Below are positions 1 through 8,117 of a stretch of DNA of 64,000 nucleotides, in pieces. The notes beneath the pieces were generated by a model. The model was not told the DNA's origin, made no database searches, and worked only from the letters and a program-made list of their open reading frames with translations. The stretch covers positions 62,001 through 126,000 of the forward strand of contig NZ_QAXS01000001.1 of NCBI RefSeq assembly GCF_003053565.1, given 5' to 3'. The translations under genes and the position numbers were made by a program. The stretch's first letter is position 1. Every line of letters starts with the position of its first letter. This stretch comes from Halanaerobium saccharolyticum (GTDB lineage: Bacteria > Bacillota > Halanaerobiia > Halanaerobiales > Halanaerobiaceae).

Positions 1-1920
1 ATTGTCTTTGTAATTAATAATTTAAGCGATATTTTATTAAAATTAGTTACCAAAGAAAATACAGGTTTGTTAACAAAAAATATTTTAATTAAGTTTAATG
101 ATATTTTAAGAAAAAATATTAATAAAGATTATGAATCCACATATTTTTTAGCCACAAAATGGTATACTAAGTCAATTTATAGTGTTACTATTGAAGAAAG
201 TGTTTTTAATTTTGACTACTTGGAATTATTTAATAAATATTTAAAAGCAAACCTGAGAATTATCATAAAGAATGAAAAATTTAAATTATTTAACTCTTTC
301 ATTAGTGATTTAGATTTAATCCATTTAAATCGTTATAGAAAGACAATAGCAAGCTATAGTAACATTTTACTATTAAATGATAAACAAATTTATGTCGATA
401 AAAATATACAAATGTTAACAAAAAAATTAGATAAAAAATTAAATAAGCTTTATAATAACGAGTCGCTTGATGAGTGGATTAAAGAATTTGATAAATTGAA
501 AAATATAATAGAAAAGAATCTTCCTGATGAAAAACTAAATGATTTGTGGGAAGAAGAAAAAAAAGTAATTAATTTTGTTTTGGACAAATATAAATATAAT
601 AATTTATTACAAATAACTTGTTACATAGGTGCTTACTGTATTTTTAAGAAAAAATATAATTATATTAAGTATATGTGGAATTATCATCAACCCCAAGATG
701 CGAGTCATATAAATGCAGGACATGATTTTATTCCTAATTCTTTCACTGAGATTCTGGATTTAATCGTAAGAGGCAATTTGTTTTATAATAATTTTTGGGA
801 GGGTAATCATGGTAGTAAGCATTATTATGAAATTTATCTAATACTATTATTTATGAAAACAATTCAAAAAAATGAAGATACTAAAATTTCATTATCAAAT
901 TACAATGCCAGAGAATTAAATAATTTAAAATATAGAATAACTGCTTTAAAAAATAAAAAAATAAAAGAAAAAGAGCTTATTAATAATATAGGATTTGATA
1001 TTGAAGAAGCAAAATTTATAGCCAATAATGAATTATCAATTAAACTAGATATTATTATAGAAAAGTGTGAAATGAAAATAGAAAAAATACTTATGGGAAG
1101 TGAAAAAAGCCGTAAGAAATTAACTGAATTTAAAGAAAAATTTATAGAGTCATTTTATAAAAATTCAATTGTTAGGAATTGGTTAGAACAAATCAATGTT
1201 GTTAATTTTGAATATGGCGAATTCGATGATGAATATTTTGAATTCAATCCAGTCTTAGTAGATAGGTCAACATTTATAGATGACTGGTATATAGATTCCA
1301 CGGCAGTTCCTGCTAATTGGGCTATTAATTTTTCTCAGTATGAAAATAATCATTTTATAAATAAAATTTTGTCTTTAGAAATAGAGACTAAGAATATTGA
1401 TGAAAGCGAATATTTTAATCAAATTGAGAAATCAGTAAAGAAGCTTATTGATAAGTCTTCTGAAGATGTAATTTTGATTTCAATAGGTGGTAATAATATT
1501 CATAGACTTTTTAGTGAAAATGAAAAATTTATTAATATAGCTCAAGATAAAAATAAAGCTATGCTAACAGGTTATTATAAAATTGAAGATTATAAAATAC
1601 CTATATATTACTATTCCCAAGGGGGATTTCATAAAAAAATTAATAAAACTATAATTATAAATAAAAATGAACTACCTAATATAAAACAAACTCTTTCTAG
1701 TCAGGAAACAATAAAAGATATATTTGAATTTTCTATATCAGAACTTGATCAAGATAGAATTGATGAGATAATTACAAAAGAACCAAAGTATTTAGATACT
1801 GTTAAAAATAAAACTAAGTATTTAAGTAAAAAAGTAGAATTGAGAATAAGAGAAAAATTTGAATTTAATGATACTCAAAATATTAATAATGGATATAAAA
1901 TTATTTTAGATAAAGATTAA
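1..1920 (+). CDS. hypothetical protein, 5' end outside the window
   Basis: The frame is open from base 1 with no upstream stop, so the gene very probably begins before the window; the TTG at 67 is only the first possible internal start. At least 639 residues are encoded. The protein is rich in Lys, Asn and Ile and looks soluble, with no signal peptide or convincing membrane segment. A charged helical middle part (about residues 280-370 counted from 67) is followed by a possible alpha/beta part containing ILISIGGNN near residue 480. I do not recognise the family. Its strong AT bias and its position beside an IS element and defence genes suggest horizontally acquired cargo, but no function can be assigned. 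Confidence 0.75.
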   Translation: MVFVINNLSDILLKLVTKENTGLLTKNILIKFNDILRKNINKDYESTYFLATKWYTKSIYSVTIEESVFNFDYLELFNKYLKANLRIIIKNEKFKLFNSFISDLDLIHLNRYRKTIASYSNILLLNDKQIYVDKNIQMLTKKLDKKLNKLYNNESLDEWIKEFDKLKNIIEKNLPDEKLNDLWEEEKKVINFVLDKYKYNNLLQITCYIGAYCIFKKKYNYIKYMWNYHQPQDASHINAGHDFIPNSFTEILDLIVRGNLFYNNFWEGNHGSKHYYEIYLILLFMKTIQKNEDTKISLSNYNARELNNLKYRITALKNKKIKEKELINNIGFDIEEAKFIANNELSIKLDIIIEKCEMKIEKILMGSEKSRKKLTEFKEKFIESFYKNSIVRNWLEQINVVNFEYGEFDDEYFEFNPVLVDRSTFIDDWYIDSTAVPANWAINFSQYENNHFINKILSLEIETKNIDESEYFNQIEKSVKKLIDKSSEDVILISIGGNNIHRLFSENEKFINIAQDKNKAMLTGYYKIEDYKIPIYYYSQGGFHKKINKTIIINKNELPNIKQTLSSQETIKDIFEFSISELDQDRIDEIITKEPKYLDTVKNKTKYLSKKVELRIREKFEFNDTQNINNGYKIILDKD

Positions 1921-2086
1921 AAATATTTTAATACATTTTTGACCCGTTCTGGATTATAAGATAAAATGAACACCGAAGAGCTTATAACCATTTAAAAGAG
2001 GTGTGGATAGGGTATAATTAATTAAACAGTTTTTTCTCGGACATGATATAATAAGATAATAACAAACTAAAATGGAGGAAAATATC

Positions 2087-2359
2087 ATGCCTACTAAATA
2101 TCCTGAAGAAATCAAAAGAAAAGTTGTTGCTCTGGCCAATAATGGTAAAAATCAAACTGAAATACTCAATGAATATGGAATGGCAAGGTCCACACTTCAT
2201 AAATGGATAAAAGACTATAATAACTCAGGTTCATTCAGCGCTAAAGATAATAGATCTGATAAAGAAATAGAAATAATTAAGCTACGTAAAGAAAATAAGC
2301 AGCTAAAAATGGAGAATGATATTTTAAAGCAAGCGGCGCTGATAATGGGACGAAAATAG
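2087..2359 (+). CDS. IS3-family transposase OrfA (HTH protein)
   Basis: OrfA of the IS3 element, 90 residues. The N-terminal half is a helix-turn-helix of the HTH_Tnp_1 type (YPEEIKRKVVALA ... STLHKWIKDY). The C-terminal half is a leucine-zipper-like helix (KEIEIIKLRKENKQLKMEN) typical of these proteins, used for dimerisation and binding the terminal repeats. The ATG at 2087 has GGAGG at 2074-2078, eight bases upstream; the ATG at 2072 lies inside that ribosome-binding site and was rejected. The ORF ends CGA-AAA-TAG, and slipping -1 on AAA gives the OrfB frame, as expected for production of an OrfAB fusion transposase. Confidence 0.9.
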   Translation: MPTKYPEEIKRKVVALANNGKNQTEILNEYGMARSTLHKWIKDYNNSGSFSAKDNRSDKEIEIIKLRKENKQLKMENDILKQAALIMGRK

Positions 2360-2400
2360 CAGTTATCAAGGCAAACAGGGATAAATACAGTATCAGCGCC

Positions 2401-3198
2401 ATGTGCAGAGCACTCAATATATCAAGGGGTATGGTTTACTATACCCCTAAGAAAAAACAGGTTAATATTGAACTGGAAAGTGAAATAATTTCTATTCACA
2501 AAAAAAGCAGAAATCACTATGGAACCAGAAAAATCAAAAGAAAATTAGCCAAAAAAGGCTATCAGGTATCCAGACGCAGAATTAGTAAAATTATGAAGAA
2601 ATATGATTTGATTTCCACCTATACTAAAAAGCAATATAAAGTTCATTCTTCCAGCTATAATGAAGATAAAATAGCCAATGTTGTAAACAGAGAATTTGAT
2701 AAAGAAGAAGCTCTGGATGTTGTTGTTAGTGATCTAACCTATGTTAATGTAAATGGCAAGTGGAACTATATCTGCCTGATAATCGACCTCTTTAACCGTG
2801 AGTTTGTAGGTTATGCAGCAGGTAAAAAGAAAAATGCTGAATTAGTAACTGAGGCCTTTAAAAGTATTAAAAGACCATTGGATCAGATTAATATTTTACA
2901 TACTGACAGAGGTAATGAATTCAAAAATAAAGCTATCGATGATATTTTAGACAGCTTCGATATTGAGCGTTCTTTAAGCAATAAAGGCTGTCCTTATGAC
3001 AATGCAGTGGCAGAAGCAGCCTTTAAAGTAGTTAAGACTGAATTCGCTTATGATAGAATCTTCAAAAGCTTTGAAGAGCTGGAATATGAGCTATTTGACT
3101 ATGTTAACTGGTATAACAACCACAGAATCCACGGGTCGTTAGATTACCTAACACCTGTTGAATATAGATATTTAATGTTCGATAAAAAATTGTTGTAA
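2401..3198 (+). CDS. IS3-family transposase OrfB (DDE integrase core)
   Basis: Catalytic part of the transposase, 265 residues from the ATG at 2401. The frame is open back to 2320, overlapping orfA, and the in-frame upstream residues (TKIAVIKANRDKYSISA) look like genuine protein. The working enzyme is therefore probably the OrfAB fusion made by -1 slippage near 2351-2357. It has the HTH_21-like segment (YGTRKIKRKLAKKGY), then the rve fold with DDE residues in SDLTYV, HTDRGNEF and the Glu of DNAVAEAAFK, and the C-terminal WYNNHRIHGSLDYLTP signature. It is full length with no visible disruption. Confidence 0.92.
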   Translation: MCRALNISRGMVYYTPKKKQVNIELESEIISIHKKSRNHYGTRKIKRKLAKKGYQVSRRRISKIMKKYDLISTYTKKQYKVHSSSYNEDKIANVVNREFDKEEALDVVVSDLTYVNVNGKWNYICLIIDLFNREFVGYAAGKKKNAELVTEAFKSIKRPLDQINILHTDRGNEFKNKAIDDILDSFDIERSLSNKGCPYDNAVAEAAFKVVKTEFAYDRIFKSFEELEYELFDYVNWYNNHRIHGSLDYLTPVEYRYLMFDKKLL

Positions 3199-3237
3199 AA
3201 AGGGTTGACAATCCAAAGCTTATTTGGAGGTTATAGA

Positions 3238-4116
3238 GTGAAACAAAATAGTGTGAAGCAAAGTAGTATAAATGCATTAAAAAGTTTAAAATCTACTTTT
3301 CAAGCTGCTTATAATTTAGTTCCTGCATTAATTATTTCAGCAATTTTTCTTACGTTTGGAGTAGTAACTGTAATAATTAAATTTGGTTTATACATGGCTT
3401 TTAGTTTACTAATCATGATATTAGTGTCAATTATAGTGTATTTAAAAACAAGAGATTATGGTGAAGCTGCTTTATCATTGGTTGTAGGTATGCTAACTGT
3501 TTTTACAGTTAATTGGAATACAACTAAACTTATTATTTTAGCTAGTAGTTGGGTTGGATTTTCATTAATTTCAGTTGTTATTTCAAGTATAAATATTGCA
3601 TCAAAGAGTGAGTCGTTATATATATACAATGCTTCTTTTATGTCTTATTATTCTAAACATACATCAGATGAGTTATATGATTTATTACAGGAAGAAGCTA
3701 AAAAAGCAAATATTTCAACATTTGGACCAATAGAAATTGCAGAAATTATACAAATATTAGTTTATAAAAAAGTTAAGTTAGAAGATATCAAAGAAGCATT
3801 AGAAAAAATAAATATATTAACTAATATTATTCAAGTTCCATCAGATCAAACAACTAACTTTTATGTAGATTTTTGTGAAATGTTTGATATACCAATTGGT
3901 AATGTATCTGATACGTTTTTGGATTACATATACAATACTTTTCGAGATGTACCAGTTTCTCCAAAAGAATTTATTGATTATTTTAATAAAAGTAAAAGAA
4001 TAGTCTTTATGAACAGTGTAGATTCTTATGAATATATAGATAGTTTAAAAAAGGGTATTGACTTAAAGATGAATTTGAAAGATATAAATGAGTTTATTAA
4101 AAATGATATTAATTAA
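3238..4116 (+). CDS. membrane protein of unknown function
   Basis: A protein of about 292 residues. The first ~25 residues are cytoplasmic-type, then about four hydrophobic helices follow (ALIISAIFLTFGVVTVII, AFSLLIMILVSIIVYL, ALSLVVGMLTVFTV, LASSWVGFSLISVVI). The C-terminal ~170 residues are soluble and charged, with helical repeats such as EEAKKANISTFGPIEIAEIIQ. The GTG at 3238 is chosen because GGAGG lies at 3226-3230; the in-frame TTG at 3205 falls inside the IS right end. I do not recognise the family. Membrane-anchored effectors are common in defence islands, but no pore-forming or nuclease motif is visible, so that role is speculation. It is the first gene of the cassette-like region and is followed by intergenic element A. 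Confidence 0.75.
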   Translation: MKQNSVKQSSINALKSLKSTFQAAYNLVPALIISAIFLTFGVVTVIIKFGLYMAFSLLIMILVSIIVYLKTRDYGEAALSLVVGMLTVFTVNWNTTKLIILASSWVGFSLISVVISSINIASKSESLYIYNASFMSYYSKHTSDELYDLLQEEAKKANISTFGPIEIAEIIQILVYKKVKLEDIKEALEKINILTNIIQVPSDQTTNFYVDFCEMFDIPIGNVSDTFLDYIYNTFRDVPVSPKEFIDYFNKSKRIVFMNSVDSYEYIDSLKKGIDLKMNLKDINEFIKNDIN

Positions 4117-4130
4117 TAAGTGTATATTGT

Positions 4131-4297
4131 CTGTACTTCAGATAAAATGGGATTGACGTTAGGCTTAAGAGCAAGTCTACCCCTCGGGACATGATTTTTG
4201 TCAAAAAGCTTGCAATAATAGCAGCAAGAAATATAATGGCAAGATTTCGGACATGCCTAAGGTCACAGGTGCTTCGGAAATCCTAGTAACGTTATAT
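4131..4297 (+). repeat. cassette-like intergenic element, copy A
   Basis: The longest copy of a diverged intergenic element. The 5' box at 4131-4155 reads ..CTTCAGATAAAATGGGATTG and the 3' box at 4278-4295 reads AAATCCTAGTAACGTTAT. GGATT of the 5' box can pair with AATCC of the 3' box, and ATAA with TTAT further out, closing a large structured domain. Inside is CTTGC/GCAAG (4209-4229). The segment CATGA-n5-GTCA-n-AAAGCTTG is shared with copy C. It could be a structured RNA, a recombination site or a mobile repeat. Confidence 0.45.
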
Positions 4298-4359
4298 TAA
4301 ATTTAGAAAAATAAACTAAATCTTTTTTAGAATTTTAATTATCATTTTAACATAAATTT

Positions 4360-4632
4360 ATGTCAAAATTAAAAAATATTTATGATCTGAAGCTGGCAAA
4401 CAAAATTCCAGAGTTGGGTAGCAATACTGTTAATTTACTACATCCAATCAATGTAGATTTATTTAAGGTTTTTTTATTACTAGTCATTTTAAACTGGATG
4501 AAGTCAAATTTAATAGAGTTAAAAGTAAGGGAGAGGATAATGATAAGTGAAATAAGCTCTCTTTTTTATTTATTATTCAATACAGTATGGCAAATTGTTG
4601 TAGAAAAATTAACAGTTTGTCTGCCCGCTTGA
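4360..4632 (+). CDS. small ORF, doubtful
   Basis: A 90-codon frame lying between intergenic elements A and B. The ATG at 4360 has no good ribosome-binding site. An internal in-frame ATG at 4540 is preceded by GGGAGAGG and would give a 30-residue hydrophobic peptide (MISEISSLFYLLFNTVWQIV..). The long form has one hydrophobic stretch near FKVFLLLVILNWM. No family is recognised. It could be the small gene of a cassette, a degraded remnant, or non-coding; the 30-residue form resembles small membrane peptides in size only. Confidence 0.25.
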   Translation: MSKLKNIYDLKLANKIPELGSNTVNLLHPINVDLFKVFLLLVILNWMKSNLIELKVRERIMISEISSLFYLLFNTVWQIVVEKLTVCLPA

Positions 4633-4656
4633 GATTATAAGTAATTACTTGAAAAT

Positions 4657-4762
4657 TTGAACTCCATATAACATGAGATTAAAGATTTCGCTCCATATAA
4701 ATTCGTTTGGGAAGGGCAGACGCCCTAAGCCTCATAAATTTCTCAAACCCCAGTAACGTTAA
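4657..4762 (+). repeat. cassette-like intergenic element, copy B
   Basis: Second copy. The 5' box at 4657-4680 (TTGAACTCCATATAACATG followed by AGATT) and the 3' box at 4745-4762 (AAACCCCAGTAACGTTAA) match those of A and C. The centre differs and contains a GGGC-AGAC-GCCC hairpin (4714-4725). A 10-bp direct repeat, CTCCATATAA, occurs at 4662 and 4691. It lies immediately before the nuclease gene. Confidence 0.42.
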
Positions 4763-4802
4763 GTGAAATTGCAAGCTAGATTTAGATTATAGGGATAGGG
4801 AG

Positions 4803-5549
4803 ATGATAGTATTGAATAAAAATAAATTGAAGAATTATTTAAATCAAACTAAAGCATTAGAAGATTCTTTAAAGTTCATTTATGAAAAAGACAAAAATAA
4901 TATGTGGAGCTTTGGTAGTTATAAAACATTTATGAGAAAATATAATACATTAGCTAAATTTGTAGCAAAAGAATTAACCGATGTTAGTTCACTTGACTAC
5001 TTTGATACTGAAAATATAAAAAGTTCTGCTGATACTATTCCTATAGTACAAAAAAATTATTTTGATTCTATATTAGCAAATGTTACTATTTTAAAGTCTT
5101 TGCTAGAAAATGAATTAAATATTAGAAATGATGAAATAGAGGACTTAAAAAACTTTTTACAAAACAAACTTAGGAGAGCAATTTTTGATAAACCAGATAA
5201 TGAATATCAAATACAGGATGCTGTTGAACAATTACTTATTGGAAGGGGACTTTCAAAAGGTTTAGATTATGATAGAGAAACTGGAAGAGTTAAAGTTTCA
5301 GTTAAAGAAGTGATACCTGACTTTATATTTTCTAGATTAAACTTAGCATTAGAATTAAAATTTTGTAAAAACAAAAACAAAAGCAAAAGATTGGTAGATG
5401 AGATAAATGCTGATATACAGTCATATAAAAAGAAATATAATAATCTGATATTTTTAATATATGATTTAGGGAATATAAGAGATGAAGTTGAGTTCAAGAA
5501 TGATCTAGACAATAAAGATAATACATCAGTTATTATTGTTAAACACTAA
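4803..5549 (+). CDS. PD-(D/E)XK nuclease, DpnII/MboI-like
   Basis: A 248-residue protein. The N-terminal ~120 residues are helical and unassigned. The C-terminal half looks like a DpnII-MboI-type restriction endonuclease fold: the helix EYQIQDAVEQLLIGRGL (residues 134-150), then IPDF with Asp173, and LALELKF with Glu184 and Lys186 forming the PD...ExK site, then INADIQSYKKKYNNLIFLIYDLG. This fold cuts DNA in many defence proteins; no cognate methyltransferase is adjacent. The ATG at 4803 sits only two bases after GGGA, so the TTG at 4812 is an alternative start. The next gene encodes an OLD-type ATPase, from which it is separated by element C, so the two may act together. The fold is likely; the role is inferred. 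Confidence 0.75.
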   Translation: MIVLNKNKLKNYLNQTKALEDSLKFIYEKDKNNMWSFGSYKTFMRKYNTLAKFVAKELTDVSSLDYFDTENIKSSADTIPIVQKNYFDSILANVTILKSLLENELNIRNDEIEDLKNFLQNKLRRAIFDKPDNEYQIQDAVEQLLIGRGLSKGLDYDRETGRVKVSVKEVIPDFIFSRLNLALELKFCKNKNKSKRLVDEINADIQSYKKKYNNLIFLIYDLGNIRDEVEFKNDLDNKDNTSVIIVKH

Positions 5550-5567
5550 TAAATATTATATAAAACA

Positions 5568-5700
5568 TTGTAACTTCGCCTAAAATGAGATTGTTGTCAT
5601 GACTCCTGTCATAAAGCTTGTATGATAAACAATCACGGATACGAACCATGTCCTGAGGGAATCAGATACGAGAGCAAATCCCAGAAGAGTTATTTGCTAT
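5568..5700 (+). repeat. cassette-like intergenic element, copy C
   Basis: The best-folding copy. The 5' box at 5568-5593 contains TAACTTCGCCTAAAATGAG. The 3' box at 5676-5693 reads AAATCCCAGAAGAGTTAT. Three local hairpins are visible: GATTGTT/AACAATC with TCAT/ATGA nested inside (5589-5634), CTGA/TCAG (5653-5665) and AGCAAAT/ATTTGCT (5674-5699). It shares CATGA-n5-GTCA-n-AAAGCTTG with copy A. It ends just before the ribosome-binding site of the OLD-type gene. Confidence 0.48.
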
Positions 5701-5717
5701 GCTAAGAGGAGGATATC

Positions 5718-7655
5718 ATGAAAATAGAAAATATAATTATTAAAAATTATCGTTCTTTAAAGAGTATTGAAATTAATCCACAAGGTATATTGGCACTTGT
5801 TGGACAAAATAATAGTGGGAAATCTAATATTCTTAAAGCTTTACAATTGTTTTTTGAATCATCCACAAAATATGTTGATGATGAATGTTTCTATGATCAT
5901 AAAACTTCAAATCCTATTAAAATATTAATTTCATTTTCTAATTTAACGCCTTGGGAAATTGATCAATTTAAACCATGGATGAATGATAAAAAACTAATTA
6001 TTGAAAAAGAAGTAGTAAAACAAAGTGAAGGAAGTTACACTTTCAATAACTACGCAATATTAAAAGTTCCAGAAATTGAATGGTTGCAAAAGAATAAAAT
6101 TAATGGTAAATCTATTACAAAATGGTGGAAAAATAAAGAAGAACTTAAAACTAATGAGTTAAATTTTATTGATTATATTGGTACGACTAAACCAAATGTT
6201 GGTGATTGGAAAGAAGCAGCAAAAGACTTTATAAAAGATCATGATGAAGAAATTAAGTGGAAAGAAGTTAAGGTAAGTAATCCTAAAGGTTACTCTGGAG
6301 TACTAAAAGGTTCATTGCCAGAATTTATATACATACCTGCAGTTAGAGATATAACTGATGAAACTAAGGTTGCAAAAACTAATCCGTTTGGACAATTAAT
6401 AAATTCGGTTTTAGAAAAAATATCTGAAGAAAGAAAAAAATTAATATCTACCAAATTATCAGAAATTGAAAGTATATTAAATAGAGGCGAAAATGATGAA
6501 AGAATAGAAGAGATTAAAAGTATTGAAACTAAATTAAATAAACTTCTTGATGAAATAATGGATTGTGACGTTGAGATAGAAATGGATATGCCCAAAATAA
6601 ATGATGTATTTGGTGGAGCAAAATTATATGCAAATGATGGTATTAGAACTGCCATCGAAACAAAAGGACACGGTCTACAAAGAGCAATGATCTTTACAAT
6701 TTTAAGAGCATATTCTGAATTTGCGAACTTGCAAACGGCTGGTGAAAAAGCATCTGAAAAAAGTGTTTTATTTGCAATTGAAGAGCCAGAATTATATTTG
6801 CATCCACAAGCTCAAAGAACTCTTATGTCAGTAATCAGAGAAATTGCAAGTGGCAAAGATCAGGTTATATATACTACTCATTCAAGTTTATTTGTTAATA
6901 TTAGTTTTTTTGATGAAATTTGTATAATGCGTAAAAAAACAAAACAAAGAAAAACTTTTAGTAATCCTACCCAACTTCTTATTAAACAATTAAAAGATGA
7001 TTTAAAAGTAAGAAAAGGAGTTTCTGCTAGTGAAATAGGTATACGTGAACAATATTCTCATGTATTTAATCCTATGATCAATGAAGGATTTTTTGCTAAT
7101 AAAGTAGTTATTGTTGAAGGTCCTTCAGAACAATATTTGTTACCAATTGTGGCAGATACTGTAGACTATAATTTAGATAAGAATAATGTCTCTGTAATTC
7201 ATGCTGATGGTAAGGGACAAATGGATCGTCTTTTAAGAATATTTAATGGGTTTAAAATACCAACTTTTTTATGGTTTGATGGTGATAAGAATAATAATGA
7301 TAGTGCAACAAAAGAAAAGACTCTAGAGTTATTAAAATTAGTAGATAATGAAAAAAGTAGTATTGATGAAGTTGAAACAGAAATTGAAGCAACCCATGCA
7401 GTTCTAGAAGATAATCTTGAAAAAACTATACAAAAAGAAATAACTTACTTTAATTATGACTCATTAATTGATGAAGCAACTGAATCATTAGGACCAACGG
7501 GAAAGCCTTTGAAAAATAGATTTATAGCAACAAAATTAAAAGAAGCTGTCGAATCAGGTCAATCACCTCATGACATTATACCAGATACTATTATTAACAT
7601 TTTAGAAAGTATTAAAGAATTGAAATATGAAAACTCAATTTTAGAAGAACTATAG
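5718..7655 (+). CDS. OLD-family ATPase with TOPRIM nuclease domain
   Basis: A 645-residue protein with the OLD (overcoming lysogenization defect) layout. The ABC-type ATPase has Walker A GQNNSGKS at residues 29-36, a signature-like GHGLQRAM near 320, Walker B FAIEEPELYLHP near 355 and the switch histidine in YTTHSS near 390. It is split by a long helical insert (about 225-300). A C-terminal TOPRIM domain carries the acidic VEGPSEQ (about 466) and WFDGDKN (about 520) motifs. OLD proteins are ATP-regulated DNA nucleases of phage defence. GajA of the Gabija system has this layout but is paired with a UvrD-like helicase, GajB, which is absent here. The start ATG at 5718 follows AGAGGAGG. The partner is possibly the PD-(D/E)XK nuclease upstream. 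Confidence 0.9.
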   Translation: MKIENIIIKNYRSLKSIEINPQGILALVGQNNSGKSNILKALQLFFESSTKYVDDECFYDHKTSNPIKILISFSNLTPWEIDQFKPWMNDKKLIIEKEVVKQSEGSYTFNNYAILKVPEIEWLQKNKINGKSITKWWKNKEELKTNELNFIDYIGTTKPNVGDWKEAAKDFIKDHDEEIKWKEVKVSNPKGYSGVLKGSLPEFIYIPAVRDITDETKVAKTNPFGQLINSVLEKISEERKKLISTKLSEIESILNRGENDERIEEIKSIETKLNKLLDEIMDCDVEIEMDMPKINDVFGGAKLYANDGIRTAIETKGHGLQRAMIFTILRAYSEFANLQTAGEKASEKSVLFAIEEPELYLHPQAQRTLMSVIREIASGKDQVIYTTHSSLFVNISFFDEICIMRKKTKQRKTFSNPTQLLIKQLKDDLKVRKGVSASEIGIREQYSHVFNPMINEGFFANKVVIVEGPSEQYLLPIVADTVDYNLDKNNVSVIHADGKGQMDRLLRIFNGFKIPTFLWFDGDKNNNDSATKEKTLELLKLVDNEKSSIDEVETEIEATHAVLEDNLEKTIQKEITYFNYDSLIDEATESLGPTGKPLKNRFIATKLKEAVESGQSPHDIIPDTIINILESIKELKYENSILEEL

Positions 7656-7657
7656 AT

Positions 7658-7730
7658 TTGTGAATCCGCACAGAGTATAACATGTGATTTAAAATTTTGC
7701 TGACCTCCAATAAAAACCCAGGAATATTCG
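7658..7730 (+). repeat. possible cassette-like intergenic element, copy D (short)
   Basis: A weaker, shorter copy beginning just after the OLD-type gene. The 5' part has GAATCCGC..AGAGTATAACATG followed by TGATT, and the 3' part (7714-7728) has AAACCCAGGAATATT, both recognisably like the boxes of A-C. No strong internal hairpin is seen. It may be degenerate, or its 3' end may be misassigned. Confidence 0.28.
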
Positions 7731-8117
7731 AGGAGATACATTTTTCAATACTATATAAGTTGGATGTATATTAGTTATGAATGATAATATTTCGTAGAAA
7801 TCTTATGCTAAGAGACAGTTTCTTCTTCATCCCGAAAAAAAGCTTTTTATTGGCATATAAACTTATTCTAAGTAATAGTCTAGTATCTTATATTGGTTTT
7901 TTATAAAACAAGATAAAAGGTTTTTCTCGTGACTGAAGTAACTAGAAACCATTTCATGTTTGATGATCTGTAAAAAACCTGGGCACTATATTTAAAGAAC
8001 TTAATTGCGGGCTTTGTTACAAATAATTTAATTTTATTGTTATGGTTGATTTTGAAAGTTATCAATGGGAATATACATACTATTATTATTAATAATCTTT
8101 ACTAGGAGTTGAGATAA
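7731..8117. other. 387-bp AT-rich gap with a long-range inverted repeat
   Basis: No ORF is convincing here on either strand. AGGTTTTT (7918-7925) can pair with AAAAACCT (7973-7980), and GGTTT with AAACC inside it (7919-7960), so a structured transcript is possible. AAAAAGCTTTTT at about 7838-7849 is palindromic. No promoter or RNA family is recognised. Confidence 0.3.

Larger units (their letters stand above)
1932..3215 (+). mobile_element. IS3-family insertion sequence
   Basis: Two overlapping ORFs, an HTH protein and a DDE integrase-type transposase, lie in the -1 frameshift arrangement of IS3-family elements. Imperfect terminal inverted repeats are proposed at 1932-1948 and 3199-3215; they match at about 11 of 17 positions and share ACCC.TT in the inner part. 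A length near 1.28 kb fits the family. I could not find a convincing target-site duplication, so the outer limits may be off by a few bases. The element lies between the truncated first gene and the membrane-protein gene, and its right end abuts that gene's ribosome-binding site. Both ORFs look intact, so the copy may be active. Confidence 0.85.

Noticed and set aside
2038-2056. TCGGACATGATATAAT upstream of orfA as another copy of the element A motif
   Set aside because: It resembles the GGACATGATT of element A only over a short stretch and contains the probable -10 box of the IS promoter; no boxes are nearby.
1938-3215. Target-site duplication of the IS3 element
   Set aside because: No identical 3-5 bp flank pair could be found at the proposed ends, so none is reported.
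3205-3237. TTG at 3205 as start of the membrane-protein gene
   Set aside because: It lies within the IS right end, and GTG 3238 has a well-spaced GGAGG.
4131-5700. Intergenic elements as classical integron attC sites
   Set aside because: The inverse core sites RYYYAAC and GTTRRRY are not satisfied at both ends in any copy, and the spacer between the outer and inner stems is asymmetric (about 3-4 against 7 bases). Only the general cassette layout fits.
4131-5700. Elements as a CRISPR array or HEARO/omega RNA
   Set aside because: The copies are too long, too few and too diverged for CRISPR repeats, and there is no cas, iscB or tnpB gene nearby.
5718-7655. Gabija system
   Set aside because: The OLD-TOPRIM protein resembles GajA, but no UvrD-like GajB follows it; the next gene is a 100-residue acidic protein.
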